From Pyxicephalus adspersus (Eukaryota; Chordata; Amphibia; Anura; Pyxicephalidae): a DNA stretch of 64,000 nt. The stretch covers positions 50,519,629 to 50,583,628 of the forward strand of contig NC_092859.1 of NCBI RefSeq assembly GCF_032062135.1, in the 5' to 3' direction. Below are positions 10,884 through 22,455 of this stretch, piece after piece; the first letter of the stretch is position 1, and each line of letters opens with the position of its first letter. The notes below the pieces were generated by a model. That model did no database searches. It was not told where the DNA came from and saw only the letters and a program-made list of their open reading frames with translations. The translations under genes and the position numbers were made by a program.

Positions 10884-11024
10884 TTAACCTCCTGGGGAGT
10901 TCACTTCTGTCTGGTATTTACTATTACTTATGACTGTTTAAGCTATCCCGAGTGTGACTCGTATCACTTTCAGCATCTTTTTTCTAACCTGAGTCACATT
11001 CGGGGTTAGCGCTCAGGGGGTTAA
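10884..11024. mobile_element. Short TTAA-flanked MITE (141 bp)
   Basis: It begins ttaacctcctggggagttc, ends gcgctcagggggttaa, and carries TTAA at both edges. The terminal motif and the internal 'gagtgtgactcg'/'gagtcacattcgggg' blocks define the family. TTAA target duplication is typical of piggyBac-type transposases. It is 25 bp upstream of exon 2 in transcript direction. Confidence 0.75.
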
Positions 11025-11599
11025 ATTAAATAGGATATTAGAATGCATTCCTCTGAACTTACTCACTGACATAATATAAAATACAGATACCATATAAGCC
11101 AGGTCCAAAAAAAGGCAAGAGATATTCACACATTTCTACACTTTTTGATTACAAGTAAAAGGCTTCATGTTAAATTTATGTGTATAAAACAGAGCTGTGA
11201 CTTCATTTATTTTCTACAGTTAAAAATATAAAATGATAGTCATTTCATTTATTTTGGCTTTACACATTCATATACATGGAAAAGAAAAAATTAAAGAAAA
11301 CTTTACCCAAAGAAAAATTTTAATTTGAAACTGAATTTACACTTTACCAATGCTTGATCAGGCAGGCCATTAATGCCAAAAAGGGACAGGCAATGTTGAT
11401 TTTTCAATGATGCAACCGCACTTCAAAAATGCAACTTACCGGTCTGAATAATGCAGTGTCAGCTTTGGCTGCCAGTGAGACTCAGCAATCCCAGCTTCCA
11501 ATGCCTGTGCCGTGGATGAATGAACTCCATCCTGGCATGGCCAATCAAGATGGCTGAAGATAGTCTTTAGGACTATGCTAGGCTGCATGTCATATTTTG

Positions 11600-12990
11600 C
11601 CTAACAACTCAGGTTTGTGTACAAACCTTCATTTCTTCCCAACAGTAAGTTGTAACAACTTAACATTTTAGGGTGCACAGGGCACACTAGTTGTAGTAGT
11701 AACCAAAATTTCAGCCACCCAGCTTACAAGAATTTTATGACATGCGCCTCATGGCCCAAAACTGAAGATGCACATTGGGTCCCCCCCCCTAGGGGCACTT
11801 ACATAGCAAGGAGCATTGAGATGGGGCCCCTAAATTTATAACTACTTTTCAAAAAACTATACTACCCTGTCTGTCTCTGCTTCTCCTAATTGGGAGCGCA
11901 TAGCCTTCTGGGATACCTACGTCACGCATCATGGGAGGCTCTTGGGTGCTCCTTCTGCGCATGCCCGAGCATCTTTTGCACAAAGAAAAAATTTTTCCCA
12001 TCTCACGCATGCGCAGTGAGATCGGAAAGTTTGTTTTCCATCCTACGTCACCCAATTTTGTGCCTGAGTCGGTTGACGTAGTATGAAGAACCAGGAAGAA
12101 GAGGAGAATATGGCTTCCGGGACCGGTGCAAGACACCCCCAAGTGGATTGGACTGCACTGCAGGATTAAAGGTACGTGTTTTTTTTTTTTTTTACGCACT
12201 TTTCAATTTAGTTTCTATTTAAATTTAATTATGATCACATCATCAGAACATGAAAAACTCCACCCAAGAAACCATACAACCCTTTTAAAGATTACTACCC
12301 ACTTCTAACACTCTGGAATGGGAGGGTGTAAGAAACTGAAAATGTAAGTACAAGTGGGGAACATCTGTCTACAGTGGTAAACAATATCCCCCAAAATGTT
12401 ATCACTATGGTATCATTAGAACATAAAATAAACTCTGCCTATTAAAATAAAACTGGGGTTTAGTTATTGGAAGGGGTATAGTCATGTGTAACAGATGGTT
12501 GCCTTTTGATGGGTAAAGTTTTTATGTTGTAGTGATGCTATTGTGATGAGTTTGGGGGGTGTTAGCCAAACATGTCCCCCACTTGCACCTATATCTTTAT
12601 TTACCTGCACATCTTCATTCTAGAGAAATTAGGGTTCAAGAGATGAAGACAAATATGTGTAACAGGGCAGGCCAGAGCGTTTTGATAGGTAGATGTTATA
12701 ATAATGCCATGATAATTTTTTTTTAATTTATACACGTCCCCCACTTGCACCTATATTTTCTGTTTCCTACACTTGCCCATTTCAGATGAATTGGGGTTCA
12801 AACAAAAGAAGCAGACAGGGTGGTTTAGTATGACAGTCACAGTTTTTTTGAAAGCCAAGTAAAAATTTAGGGGCCTCACCCATATGCTCCTTGCTATGTA
12901 AGTGGCCCTGGGGGTCCCCAAGTTTCATTTTCAATTTTGGGCTCAATGACACACTTGCCTTTGAAACAGCAACCCCAATCATAGTTCTTC
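11600..12990 (-). repeat. Tandem-unit TIR element, reversed copy with a nested MITE
   Basis: 'gtgtacaaaccttcatttct', 'cttacatagcaaggagcatt' and repeated 'aggtacaagtgggggaca'-type blocks (near 12,340, 12,580 and 12,750) are reverse complements of motifs in the copies at 17,400 and 55,358. The copy is interrupted at about 11,862-12,185 by another repeat. It lies in ddx46 intron 1. Confidence 0.6.
11862..12185. repeat. CpG-bearing MITE-like repeat nested in another element
   Basis: 'gggatacctacgtcacgcat', 'cttctgcgcatgcccgagca' and 'catgcgcagtgagatcggaa' match blocks in the repeats at 2,505 and 14,510. It sits inside the reversed tandem-unit element, so it inserted later. CpG content is far above the local level. 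Confidence 0.5.
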
Positions 12991-13235
12991 AAAGTACCCT
13001 TCTGGGTTGAGTGCCCGGCTGCTCTGCCTCCCCCCTCTGTCTCTTATCAGCAGTTCTAATCTCTAATCCTCTGAATGGACAATGAGGAGGCTGAGGTAAA
13101 CCCATACAGATGACATCAAACTACTTTTGCTGAAAACAGTCTTTCATGATAACTTTTGCATATCTGAAGCCAAAGGCCTGTCAACAAAAGCGTTGGTAAA
13201 CGTACTAATGGTGCCCTATAATTGGTGCACGCCTC

Positions 13236-13560
13236 TTTATTATTGCACAGTATTTATAGAGCGCCAACATATTATGCAGCGCTGTACAAAGTCCATGGTC
13301 ATGTCACTAGCTGTCCCTCAATGGAGCTCACAATCTAACGTCCCTACCATAGTCATATGTCATTACCACATTCTAAGGTCCATTTGCGGGGAAGCCAATT
13401 AACCTCCAGTAACTGTATGCTTTTTTTTTTGGAATGTGGGAGGAAACGCACACAATCACAGGGAGAACCTGCAACTCCACACAGCCGGATGGTCACTGAA
13501 AAGCCCCGGATGGTACGCCCTCCTAAAAGGGGCTGGGGAGAACACTGTAGCACGCTATCT
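13236..13560 (+). repeat. SINE-like repeat
   Basis: It starts 'tatttatagagcgccaacat' and contains 'gagctcacaatctaacgtcc', 'ggaatgtgggaggaaacgca' and 'gggagaacctgcaactccac'. This order is characteristic of V-SINE-like, tRNA-related SINEs widespread in fish and amphibians. The tRNA-like end is degraded. It lies in ddx46 intron 1. Confidence 0.65.
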
Positions 13561-13761
13561 GCATGGAGTTTGCATGTCTCCTCTGGGCACTCAGTTTTCT
13601 CCCACATGCCTTGAGAGACAGTTAGTTACATGGCTACGGACTTAAGCAATGCATGATATGTTGTGGATATAGAACAGCAAAAAAGTTAATATTGTATAGT
13701 CAAAAACTATAGGCACTTCTTGATGCTACAAAAATAGTTAATTTGATGAATGTTTAAAAAT

Positions 13762-13763
<2 letters not shown>

Positions 13764-13822
<59 letters not shown>
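13764..13822. repeat. (TA)n microsatellite
   Basis: An uninterrupted TA dinucleotide run of about 59 bp in ddx46 intron 1. Open frames of alternating Ile/Tyr across it are artefacts. Confidence 0.95.
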
Positions 13823-13824
<2 letters not shown>

Positions 13825-14509
13825 GGATGTATGTGTGTATGTCCCACCATCACTCGGAAACACATCGACACATTTAACCAAACTTGCTGGACATATGACT
13901 CAGACCCATGTGAGTGCACCGCTGATCTTTGTACAGCGCTGTGGTATATGTCAGAGGTATATTCGCATATGTGTGTGTGTGTGTGTAAATATTGCTCAGT
14001 GGCAGTGTGCCTTTTGCTTAACACTACAGCTTTATTTGATTGCTTTTCCTGTATAATAAAGGATTGCAATAAAAAAATACCTGGGCAATGCCGAGTAATC
14101 AGCTAGTTTTCTGATAAAACACAAGTTAGGTTGCTGAGTAGAGGACAACCACTCAGAAGTTTGAGCTAAAGGAGTAATTTCAAGAAAATAGCAGGCCAGA
14201 TTTTGCCGAGTGCTTGCTAGACTGATTGCTAGACTACTTGCCTAACATGAACCAATGTAGATCAGATGTGCAGCTTATTGTGGCTTATTTACCACACAGT
14301 TATATGATTGTTTTAGATGTGTAAATGACAATACTAAAACCAAAAGATCAGCTTTACATCCAGGTAAATTGGCATTGTTTGGAACGAATCCTGACGGGAA
14401 GTAAATGTAACATGTATCACCAATAAAGAATACATATCATTATTGTAATTTAACTATATTGGGAGCAAACCCCACACCCCCATCCTGAACAGAGTAAAAT
14501 CGCCTCTTT
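13823..14509. other. ddx46 intron 1 segment
   Basis: Mostly unrecognised sequence. A block near 14,345-14,400 ('gctttacatccaggtaaatt' with 'ggcattg') resembles the sequence at 63,840-63,875, next to the palindromic MITE there, so the two share a dispersed repeat. Confidence 0.35.
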
Positions 14510-14757
14510 TTCCCTTTTGACGAAAGGGAGCAGAAGGAGATACCAAGAGCCTACCGGGATGCGTGACGTAGGTATCCCAGGAGGCTTTGCGCTCCCATTC
14601 TCGATTGCCTAGGCGATCGAGAATGAAGGGGGCAGCGTTGCACCTTTTTTTTTTTTTAATGATGTAACACCTAAAAAAAAAAGAAGTTTTACTTTACATT
14701 AGGGTTATCTACCCTTTTATGTAAAGTGAAAATTGTGAGTTTAGGTACACTTTAGAC
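14510..14757. repeat. CpG-bearing MITE-like repeat near the ddx46 promoter
   Basis: 'gatgcgtgacgtaggtatcc' is the complement of the block at 11,920. 'ctacccttttatgtaaagtg' matches the end of the 2,505 copy. A near-perfect palindrome, 'cattctcgattgcc' with 'taggcgatcgagaatg', lies at about 14,597-14,626. It lies in ddx46 intron 1, about 480 bp downstream of the exon 1 donor. Confidence 0.55.
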
Positions 14758-15227
14758 CTTGGGGATTTTTGCTTGGGATGTCCATAGAAATACATTTCAG
14801 CATGTGTTATTTAGTTTATATTTAATACAAGAGCACAAGGCAAAGTGTACGGGTATTTTATGGGATAGGAAGCAGAGGGGGCATTTCCCCAATGGCGGAG
14901 GTTGTCCTCCGTCTGTAAAAAACACGTCTGTAAAAAGAGAATTACCCTGACCTGGCAGATTCGGGCCCCGTAAGATGGTATGAGGTTTTACATACTGACT
15001 GGTAAATATATTGCTATGTGTACACAAACATAACAACACATCATGCAGAGAGCATTGTCACCATCCCGCCTGTACAGCAGATCAGTGTGCGCGCTCTTAC
15101 CACGGGCAGACAAAAGTTCGTCCCAGAGCTCGCTATTTCCCTACAACGCGGCCCAAGACACAACCGTGTTCCCCGCCAAATACCCCTTAGAACATGCAAC
15201 CAACGCTACGACTCCACACACACTCAC

Positions 15228-15244
15228 CGAGACTCCCTGCCCAT
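15228..15244 (-). CDS. ddx46: DDX46 exon 1 coding part (start codon, MGRES)
   Basis: Coding begins at 15,244 with MGRES and the first two bases of Arg6, followed by the consensus donor gtgagt. The next exon opens with the third base and HYRKR, recreating the invariant vertebrate DDX46 N-terminus MGRESRHYRKR. The start context, gaaccATGG, has A at -3 and G at +4. The full protein is a roughly 1,030-residue DEAD-box helicase (PRP5 orthologue) that uses ATP to proofread the U2 snRNP-branch site interaction with SF3B1. Only the first third is in this window. The cumulative phases of exons 1-8 (17, 192, 141, 91, 166, 146, 114 and 166 nt) are consistent throughout. Confidence 0.9.
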
Positions 15245-15420
15245 GGTTCACTCGTCCTCAGCCCGAGCTCACACCTTACGCAGTGAGAGATTAGGAAAAA
15301 CAGCGGCGGCTATTTCCAATACAGCACAAGGACCTGGAAGTGACGGTGACCAGAGAACCGGAAGTAGGCGGGACCTCGTTGATCAATCTTCAAGCCCGGG
15401 AAACCCACACTTGAGAGGCA
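15245..15420 (-). promoter_or_regulatory. ddx46 5' UTR and CpG-rich promoter
   Basis: CpG dinucleotides cluster from about 15,080 to 15,400, unlike the flanking DNA. On the minus strand there are ETS-type motifs ('acttccggttc' and 'cacttccagg') about 90-130 bp upstream of the start codon. No TATA box was seen. This is the usual architecture of a housekeeping promoter. The transcription start is not determined. Confidence 0.6.
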
Positions 15421-15984
15421 GGGAAAATGGATTATTAATCTCCTCACACAGCAAGAAAGGCATAACTCTGTGTGATTTGTATAATATAGGCGCTCAGGAT
15501 TATTCTGGCGTGTCATACCCTTATTGTAGAGGGGTATGGGGGTTCAGGAAGGGAGTGTTAGGTGATGGAATGCATTGGTACTATTGCAGGATGAAGGTGG
15601 TGAAGAAGGTGTCAGACAGGTGATGGGGTGAACTGGTTATACATATACATACTGGTAATTGCAATGGACATGGAAGGATAGGGAAAAGTGAGGGCAGGTG
15701 TTTGTACACTGGTGTTATTGCAGGGTAACATGGAGTTCAGGAAGGGAGAGATGGGTGATGAGTGGTGTACAGGAACCTGGCAGTGATATTGTAGGGTGAT
15801 ACTGGGATTAGGTAAAGGGTTAGAGAGAGGTAAGGACAACGCGGATAATGGGGGCAATGTGCTTCACAGATGGGGGTGCAGATTATGTAGATAACACAGT
15901 TTAGAGTAACAGCGCAGTGTTACCAGGCTCCACAAATGAGGATGATGGTGATGATACTGTGCAGTTGGCAGCTAAATGGGGTAC
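15421..15984. other. Upstream region of ddx46, nothing recognised
   Basis: G-rich + strand with short repeats of 'ggtgatg' and 'gggtgat' type ('caggaagggag' twice, near 15,546 and 15,736), suggesting an old degenerate local duplication. No gene was recognised. Confidence 0.35.
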
Positions 15985-16314
15985 TTAACCTTCCTGGCAG
16001 TATGAATACAAAGTATTTTTAAATGTAAAAGCAGTACATTTAAAACTGCTCATTGTTTTAAATTACCTGGCTGGTCCCACCCTCCAGCCACACACTCACA
16101 AGCAGATGCCCGGCTGGCATCTTCTTCCCCTGGCCTCACGCCCCCAATGTTGGAATCACCAGGGGAAGAAGATGCCACGGGCACCACTGGAATGTGGGAA
16201 CCAGGTAGGACTTGCAAGCCTCGGCAATTCCAACCTGAGTGTGGCTCAGGGTTACTGCCTTTGGTATGGATAATTCACCCCGAGCCACACCCAGGATTAC
16301 CACCAGGGAGGGTA
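15985..16314. mobile_element. TTAA-family MITE
   Basis: It starts 'ttaaccttcctggcagtatg' and ends 'accaccagggaggg', complementary at the tips. The internal 'gagtgtggctcagggttact' and 'ccgagccacacccaggatta' form the family's CpG-type inverted block. The right-hand TTAA has decayed to 'gtag'. An internal inverted repeat ('cttcttcccctggc' and 'ccaggggaagaag') is present near 16,120-16,170. Confidence 0.65.
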
Positions 16315-17399
16315 GTTTGTGATGGTGGACCTGATCTGTATCTATGACATCAGCACCAACCAATCACAGAAGACAACACACTGAGTGATTGGTTAGAGAG
16401 CCCATGTGGGGGTTGAGAAATGAGGGAGGGATGTAGGCAGTGAAGAAGATTAGGAGTGGATGGCAAGGCAATTTGCCACACACAGGATGGCTGCTTTCAT
16501 ATATATAATGTTTTATTTTTTATTGATGCAAACTGACCAGCGCCAATATGGAGTTTGCTTTAAGTGGATTCCAGATTCTAAATAAGACCCACAGCCACAT
16601 AACCCCACACACATTTTGGGCCACGTTGTGGGAAAGAGGCTCAGGTAGGGGTGAAGGCCTGTTTTTGCCAGAAACCCAAAGCAATTAAACAGGTAATATG
16701 CATATTACAGAAAGGGATCTTTCTGCAATAATGACCTGCCTGATCATACAAATTTGTAAGCCTAGTTCAGAGGCGAGGTAAATCAATCACATAGGCACAT
16801 GCATGCATAGTGGAAGCAGTGGGAGTTGTTAACATTTTAAAAAAATGTGTACAAGTAGATCTGCATGCATTGCCAAGTGGTATCTTATAAGCAAAATGTC
16901 GCTTCTCAGTGGGGTTTACCACGCAACCACTTCTATTGGCTTTAATAGAATTATTTGCAACTGGTTTGCAATGTGTTCCCCATTCAGGTCAATTGAATCA
17001 GTTGCAAAATGTCCCATGAGGTTGCAGTGCTGTAAGCAAATATAAATACAACTACTGTGGTTGCCTTATAGAACTACTCCTGGGCACATAGTGGTTACAC
17101 CTGGGAGTAGTTTACTAGGCAGTTGACAACTGTACATCCCAAACTGACCTAAGCACTGACATACGTGTTAGTCAATCTACACAATCTCTTCTAGATCCAA
17201 AAACACCTATGTAATGCAAAAGTCAGCCAAAATGGATAAAGATTGATCAGATGTTTTTGGTAGATCCAACTTTGTAGGTAAATCTAAAGTTGGTTGTACA
17301 ATGAAATTGTCATTTGTATGGCGAGCTTTGGTCATTATGTGATTAGTTTGGATGAGATTACAAAGGTATGTAGCTAAGGTATTATGCCAGGAGAGTAAG
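16315..17399. other. Intergenic, nothing recognised
   Basis: No coding frame or named repeat was recognised. The sequence includes a short (TA) tract near 16,500 and otherwise unremarkable intergenic DNA. Confidence 0.35.
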
Positions 17400-18745
17400 C
17401 TGGAACAAGGGGATAGAGGTGAACAGGTGCTAGAAGCCTCCACCAATGTGTAACGGTAGATTTATTTGATGGGCAGAGTTTTTTATGTTCTGGCGATGGC
17501 CTAACAATGAAATTTAGGGTGTGTTAGTCACAGGTGTCCCCCACTTGTACCTCCAATTTTGTTCACCTGTACCCCCCATTCCTGAGAAATTGGGGTCCAG
17601 GTGCTAGAAGCCTCCACCGATGTGTAACGGTAGATTTATTTGATGGGCAGAGTTTTTTTATGTTTTGGCGATGGCCTAACGATTACATTTTAGGGGGTGT
17701 TAGCCACAGGTTTCCCCCACTTGCACCTACAATTTTGTTCACCTGCACCCTGCCCCCGTTTATGAGAAATTGGGGTTCAGGTGCTGGAAGCCTCCACAAA
17801 TGTGTAATAGAGTAGATATCTTTGATGGGCAGAGTTTATGTTCTGATGATGGCCTAATGATGACATTTTAGGGGGTGTCAGCCACAGGTGTCCCCCACTT
17901 GCACCTATAATTTTGTTCACCTGTACCCCTGTTTCAGAGAAACTGAGGTTCAGGTACTAGAAGCCTCCACCAATGTGTAAAGGGTAGATTTTTTTATGGG
18001 CAGAGTTTTTTATATTCTGGAAATGGCCTAACAATGAAAATGTAGGGGGTGTTAGCCACAGGTGTCCCCTACTTGCACCTATAATTTTGTTCACCTGTAC
18101 ACCCTCGTTCCAGAAAAATTGGAATTCAGGTGCTAGAAGCCCCCACCAATGTGCAACAGGGTTGATTTTTTTTTATGTTCTGGTGATGGCCTAACAATTA
18201 AATTTTTTAGGGCGTGTTAGCCACAGGTGTCCTCCACTTGCACCTACATTTTTGGTTTTGTACATCTCTTTGTTCCAGAGAAATTGGGGTTCAAAGTGGG
18301 GAAGGGGACAGTGTAGTGTAGTATGACATTTTTAGTTTTGTGACAGGTAGGTATAAATTTAGAGTTCGCACCTCCTTGCTATGTAAGTGGCCCTGGGGGT
18401 CCATAATTTGTATGTTTAATTTCGGGCTTCTAGACACACTTTTAAAACACCAACTAGTTTTTATAATTATGACCGCCATATTTTGAAAGCTATTAAAGGT
18501 GGGGATATAAAATTTAAGGTACTGCTAGCTATGAGGGTACCCTTGAGTACGCTGGAAATTTCAGGTCAGTATGACATACTGTTTGGGAGAGTTGGAGGTT
18601 TGTACTGGGAGAGATGTAAGTCTGCAGTGCATGACATGCAGCATTCGTAAACAGTGAAAGTGAAACCTTCCTAACGATAATGTCATTGTACACGCCTATT
18701 GGTTTATGCCCCCTGGTAGATTTTTTTCATTAGGACACCAGCTTA
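17400..18745 (+). mobile_element. Tandem-unit TIR element, left end missing
   Basis: It contains five 'gtgtaa'-marked units at about 17,448, 17,622, 17,802, 17,975 and 18,151, spaced 173-180 bp. Each carries 'gatggcctaacaatgaaa'-like, 'cacaggtgtcccccacttg' and 'attttgttcacctg' blocks. The right end (about 18,644-18,745, 'cagtgaaagtgaaaccttcc' to 'ttaggacaccagctt') matches the right terminal repeat of the complete copy at 55,358-56,603. No left terminal repeat was found. Confidence 0.75.
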
Positions 18746-19034
18746 AACAAATTATTGGTTAAACACTGCAGTGTTCATCATTTCAGACTAATATATACCC
18801 AGATTCCATGAACAAGTACTGTATGTTCTATGGTAATCTTGAATTATAGTTTCATATGTTCTGATTTAAATAACTTTTTTTTTTCTATGTCTTACAGCTA
18901 TAATTGGACAACATCGGGGTTCTAATTTGGTTTCCCCCAAGTCACTAAGAATGTTTAGCTTTGAAAGCTATAGTTCCACTGAGCAGATCCGTTTTTTTTT
19001 TTTCTCTTTTATTATGGGCCCCCGCAGCATATGG

Positions 19035-22019
19035 GCCCTAGAGAATGGACATGGAGATGCAATGACTCTTTGTTTAAAGACTCTCTCTGTGCAAAAGCGG
19101 TTCTTGATGCGATAACCCAACGCCTCGGACCCCACTCCCCTTCCTATGCAGTGGGAGGCCATGAAAGCAGTTGTACAAGGGGTTCTAATACAACAAGGCG
19201 CTAGGTTAAAAAAGATCAGATCACAGGATATAGCATGTACATCCGATAAAATCTGCTCCTTGGAACGCCTGCATAAACAAAACATGGCCCCTGCTGTAGT
19301 TTTAGAATTGACTGCTGCTAGAACCCATCTTTTGAAACTGTATGATTTGGCTCACCAACGCCACAGAGATCGTTTCCGTAAATTAATCTACCAATATGGG
19401 GATAAATGTGGCAGACTGCTGGCGAGGGGGCTTCACCCGCGCACATCCACCACATATATCCCATCCATACATACCCCTAATGGCAGGTTGACATCTATCC
19501 CCAAAGAGATACTGCAAACTTTTCATAACTATTATGCACAGCTTTATCAAATCTGCCCTGCTTCAGCTACTCCTTCCTCTCTACAGGAATATTTGACTAA
19601 AACTGCCCTTCCCACATTAGATTCTGAGGTGATCGGAGGAGGTCTCTGCTGCTTTGCAGGCCACCCCGACCGGAAAAAGCCCTGGTCCAGATGGATTCAC
19701 TCCACGGTTTTATAAGCTCCATGCTCTTAATCTTGTCCCTTTCATGACCAAAGTGTTCTCTTCCGTTTCTGCTGATATGCCGTTTCCACCACAAAGTCTA
19801 GAAGCGCATATACCAGTCCTTCCCAAGCCTGGAAAAGACCACACCGTTTGCTCTAATTATAAACCTATATCATTGATTAATGTGGACGCAAAAATTTTTT
19901 CTAAGTTGATTGCCAATAGGCTGTCCCCACATATGCCCTCGTTGATCCATAAGGATCAAACAGGGTTTATTTATGGAAGGGAAGCCAAGGACAATACTAT
20001 TAAGACTCTCCTACTGACATAATTTGCTAAATCTTCAGGCACCCCTGCGTGCTTACTGTCAATAGATGCTGAAAAAGCCTTTGACAGGGTTAGCTGGCAG
20101 TTTATGTATTCTGCGTAACGCCAGGTGGGACTGGGCCCTTGCATGGTCTCTAGAATTGCGGCACTGTACTCTTCACCCAGAGCTTGGGTGCGGACGAGGC
20201 AGTGGTGTCCTCTTTCCCCTTTACTCTATGCCTTAAAAATGGAACATTTGGCTGTAGCTTTGCGCCACAAACCGGATGTTAAAGGGATCCAGGTGGGTGA
20301 TACACAATATAAAATTTCTTTATACGCGGATGACCTCCTGATATATATAACATCCCCTCATATCACGATACCTTCCATCCTGAGGGAACTTGATTAATTT
20401 GGTATACATAGTAATTTCAAGGTCAACTATTCCAAATCTGAAATTCTTAATGTTACCTTGGATTCTAATCAAATGTCAGTTATGCGTGCTAATGTGCCTT
20501 TCCGGATTTGTACTGATGCCATTAAGTATTTGGGTATATTGGTTCCATCAGATCCCTCCAAATTGTTCTCAATTATTCCTTAATGTACAGTAAACTTCAA
20601 TCTGACCTTCAGAAATATGACTCCCTGCTTCTCTCCTGGTTCGCCCGCATAAACACTCTTAAGATGTATATAATCTCCAGACTGTTATATCTTTTTCAAT
20701 CGGTTCCTATATTCTTGCCAACCGCATATCTTCGTAAAATACACAGGTTATTTTTACAATACATATGGCAACAGAAGCGCCCTAGACTGGCATTTAGTAC
20801 CCTGTCCAAGGCCAAAAATAGAGGAGGGGCAGGGGCCCCGGATGTTATTTCCTATTATACGGCATCGGTCCTAGTGCGTCTGATAGACTGGTTTCACAAC
20901 AGGGAGCTGAAGGAATGAGTGCGGCTGGAAGACTGCTTATCTCCAGTTAGCCTCCAATCCTTGCCAAGGGGGGACCGGTCGTTGATACAGCCGGCCCATC
21001 CTCTACTGCCACTTACCATTAGATTTACTACACATTTGGGATATCCTCCTCAGGGCGGGCAAATTGTTGACGAATCCAGGACCCATGACACCGCTATTTG
21101 ATAATCGAGCGTTCCCCCCGGCAAAGCGAACCTCCACATTTCTATCTTGGTCCGCCTCAGACATCCGCCATCTTGGGAGTATATTGCATAATGGACGGGT
21201 TCCCCCACTGGCCTCCCTGGATCTTACAAACAGAAGCAAGTTGCTATCTTGGCTTTCATACAGGCAACTGACGTCATTTGTAGCTTCATTTACTGATTTA
21301 TCTTCCCTATATAGAAGTTTTACGGTATTTGAGCAGTTGATTAGCTCGCCTGACCGCCCCTCTCATGTTGTGTCCAGGTTGTACGAGCTAATTACTCTCT
21401 GCGCCTATATACACTAAATATTGGGAGAGGGAAATGACTGGACTCATAACTGCGGATAACTGGGAAAAATCGTTTATCCTAACGCATACGTTGGCATTAA
21501 CCTGTAAAGCTCAAGAGATTAATTACAAGATTTTATCCAGGTGGTATTATTGCCCTGTGGACTGCCTAGAATCTCCCCTACACAACCTGATCGTTGCTGG
21601 CGATGCCACTTACAACAAGGGACTATGCTTCATATATGGTGGGAATGTCCACTCATATTTCGCTTTTGGGACACGAATATTCAGATATTTAATGACAGCA
21701 CTGGGTCCAATATACCCAATACTCCCAAAATAACTCTTTTATCTATCCCCACCCCACCTTTGATAGTTTTATCTCGCTCAAAACTATCAAAGGTGGGGTT
21801 TTACGTCATTTTCTTACGGCAGCAAGGGCCACTATTCCGAGATTACGGAAGCAATGTGTTGCTCCTTCTATAGCCAATTGGATCTTCGAACTTGAGAAAA
21901 TTTGTCATATGGAGATGTTGGTCGCGGAGGATGATGATAGATTGGAACAATTTAATCTTACCTGGTCTATCTGGGATTGGTTTAAAGACTCTCCCCGATT
22001 CCATACATATTTTATTTAG
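19035..22019 (+). pseudogene. L1 ORF2 remnant (reverse transcriptase), copy 2
   Basis: Recognisable in order: the pre-RT region (AARTHLLKLYDLAHQRHRDR), the block KKPWSRWIHS where the usual frame reads GKSPGPDGF, RT motifs with ISLINVDAKIFSKLIANRLS, DQTGFIYGREAKDNTIKT, DAEKAFDRVSWQFMY and the catalytic box LYADDLLIYI near 20,320, then the C-terminal SRLLYLFQSVPIFLP and RGGAGAPDVISYYTAS regions. The YADD box is intact, but stops and frameshifts (for example after IKTLLLT, before RQVGLGP and after ILRELD) break the frame many times. The encoded enzyme would have performed target-primed reverse transcription; this copy cannot. Confidence 0.85.
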
Positions 22020-22455
22020 TGTCTAGGTTTACAAGATGGAACACGACCCCAGTATTGAGGGTTATTGAATTTTTGTTATATTCTTGTATCGAGTGACATT
22101 CCCCACCCCCCTCCCGTCCCCCCTTTTCCCCTGGGCTGATTTATTATATGTGTTTGTTTTTGTTCTTGTTTTTATTATTATTTGTTGTCTAAGATTATTG
22201 GTTTATACTCTGTGCCATTTGCTTCCGCTAGCGGATATGTAGCTGCTTTTGTACGGGTTCAATATGTGCTATACCTTTTGGACTATTATGCTTTTTGTTA
22301 TATTTTCTGGGTATATGCAGCTTTCTGATTATTTACTTCTGTTAACGTGAAGCCTATACTGTTATGCTTGAAATGTTATATGCGTTGTATGTCTGATTTT
22401 TTGTTATGTCTATTTGTTCTTTTCTCTGTAAATTCAATAAATTCAGATTGAAAGA
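19035..22455 (+). mobile_element. 5'-truncated L1-type LINE, copy 2
   Basis: It aligns from 'ccctagagaatggacatgg' (its partner in copy 1 is near 49,287) to a shared 3' end 'agattgaaa'. It contains only ORF2 sequence from between endonuclease and reverse transcriptase to the end, then a non-coding 3' tail with AATAAA near 22,435. The 5' truncation is typical of LINE insertion. No target-site duplication was convincingly identified. Confidence 0.85.

Noticed and set aside
13236..13560. tRNA gene
   Set aside because: Only a degraded tRNA-related SINE body is visible, without intact A and B boxes or a cloverleaf.
13707..14106. Open frames of Ile/Tyr repeats
   Set aside because: They are products of the (TA)n microsatellite.
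15018..15623. A 201-codon + strand open frame
   Set aside because: It runs antisense over the ddx46 promoter and first exon, has no recognisable motif, and owes its length to high GC content there.
17400..18330. CRISPR-like array (regular repeats)
   Set aside because: The units are about 177 bp with no short repeat/spacer structure, in a vertebrate genome.
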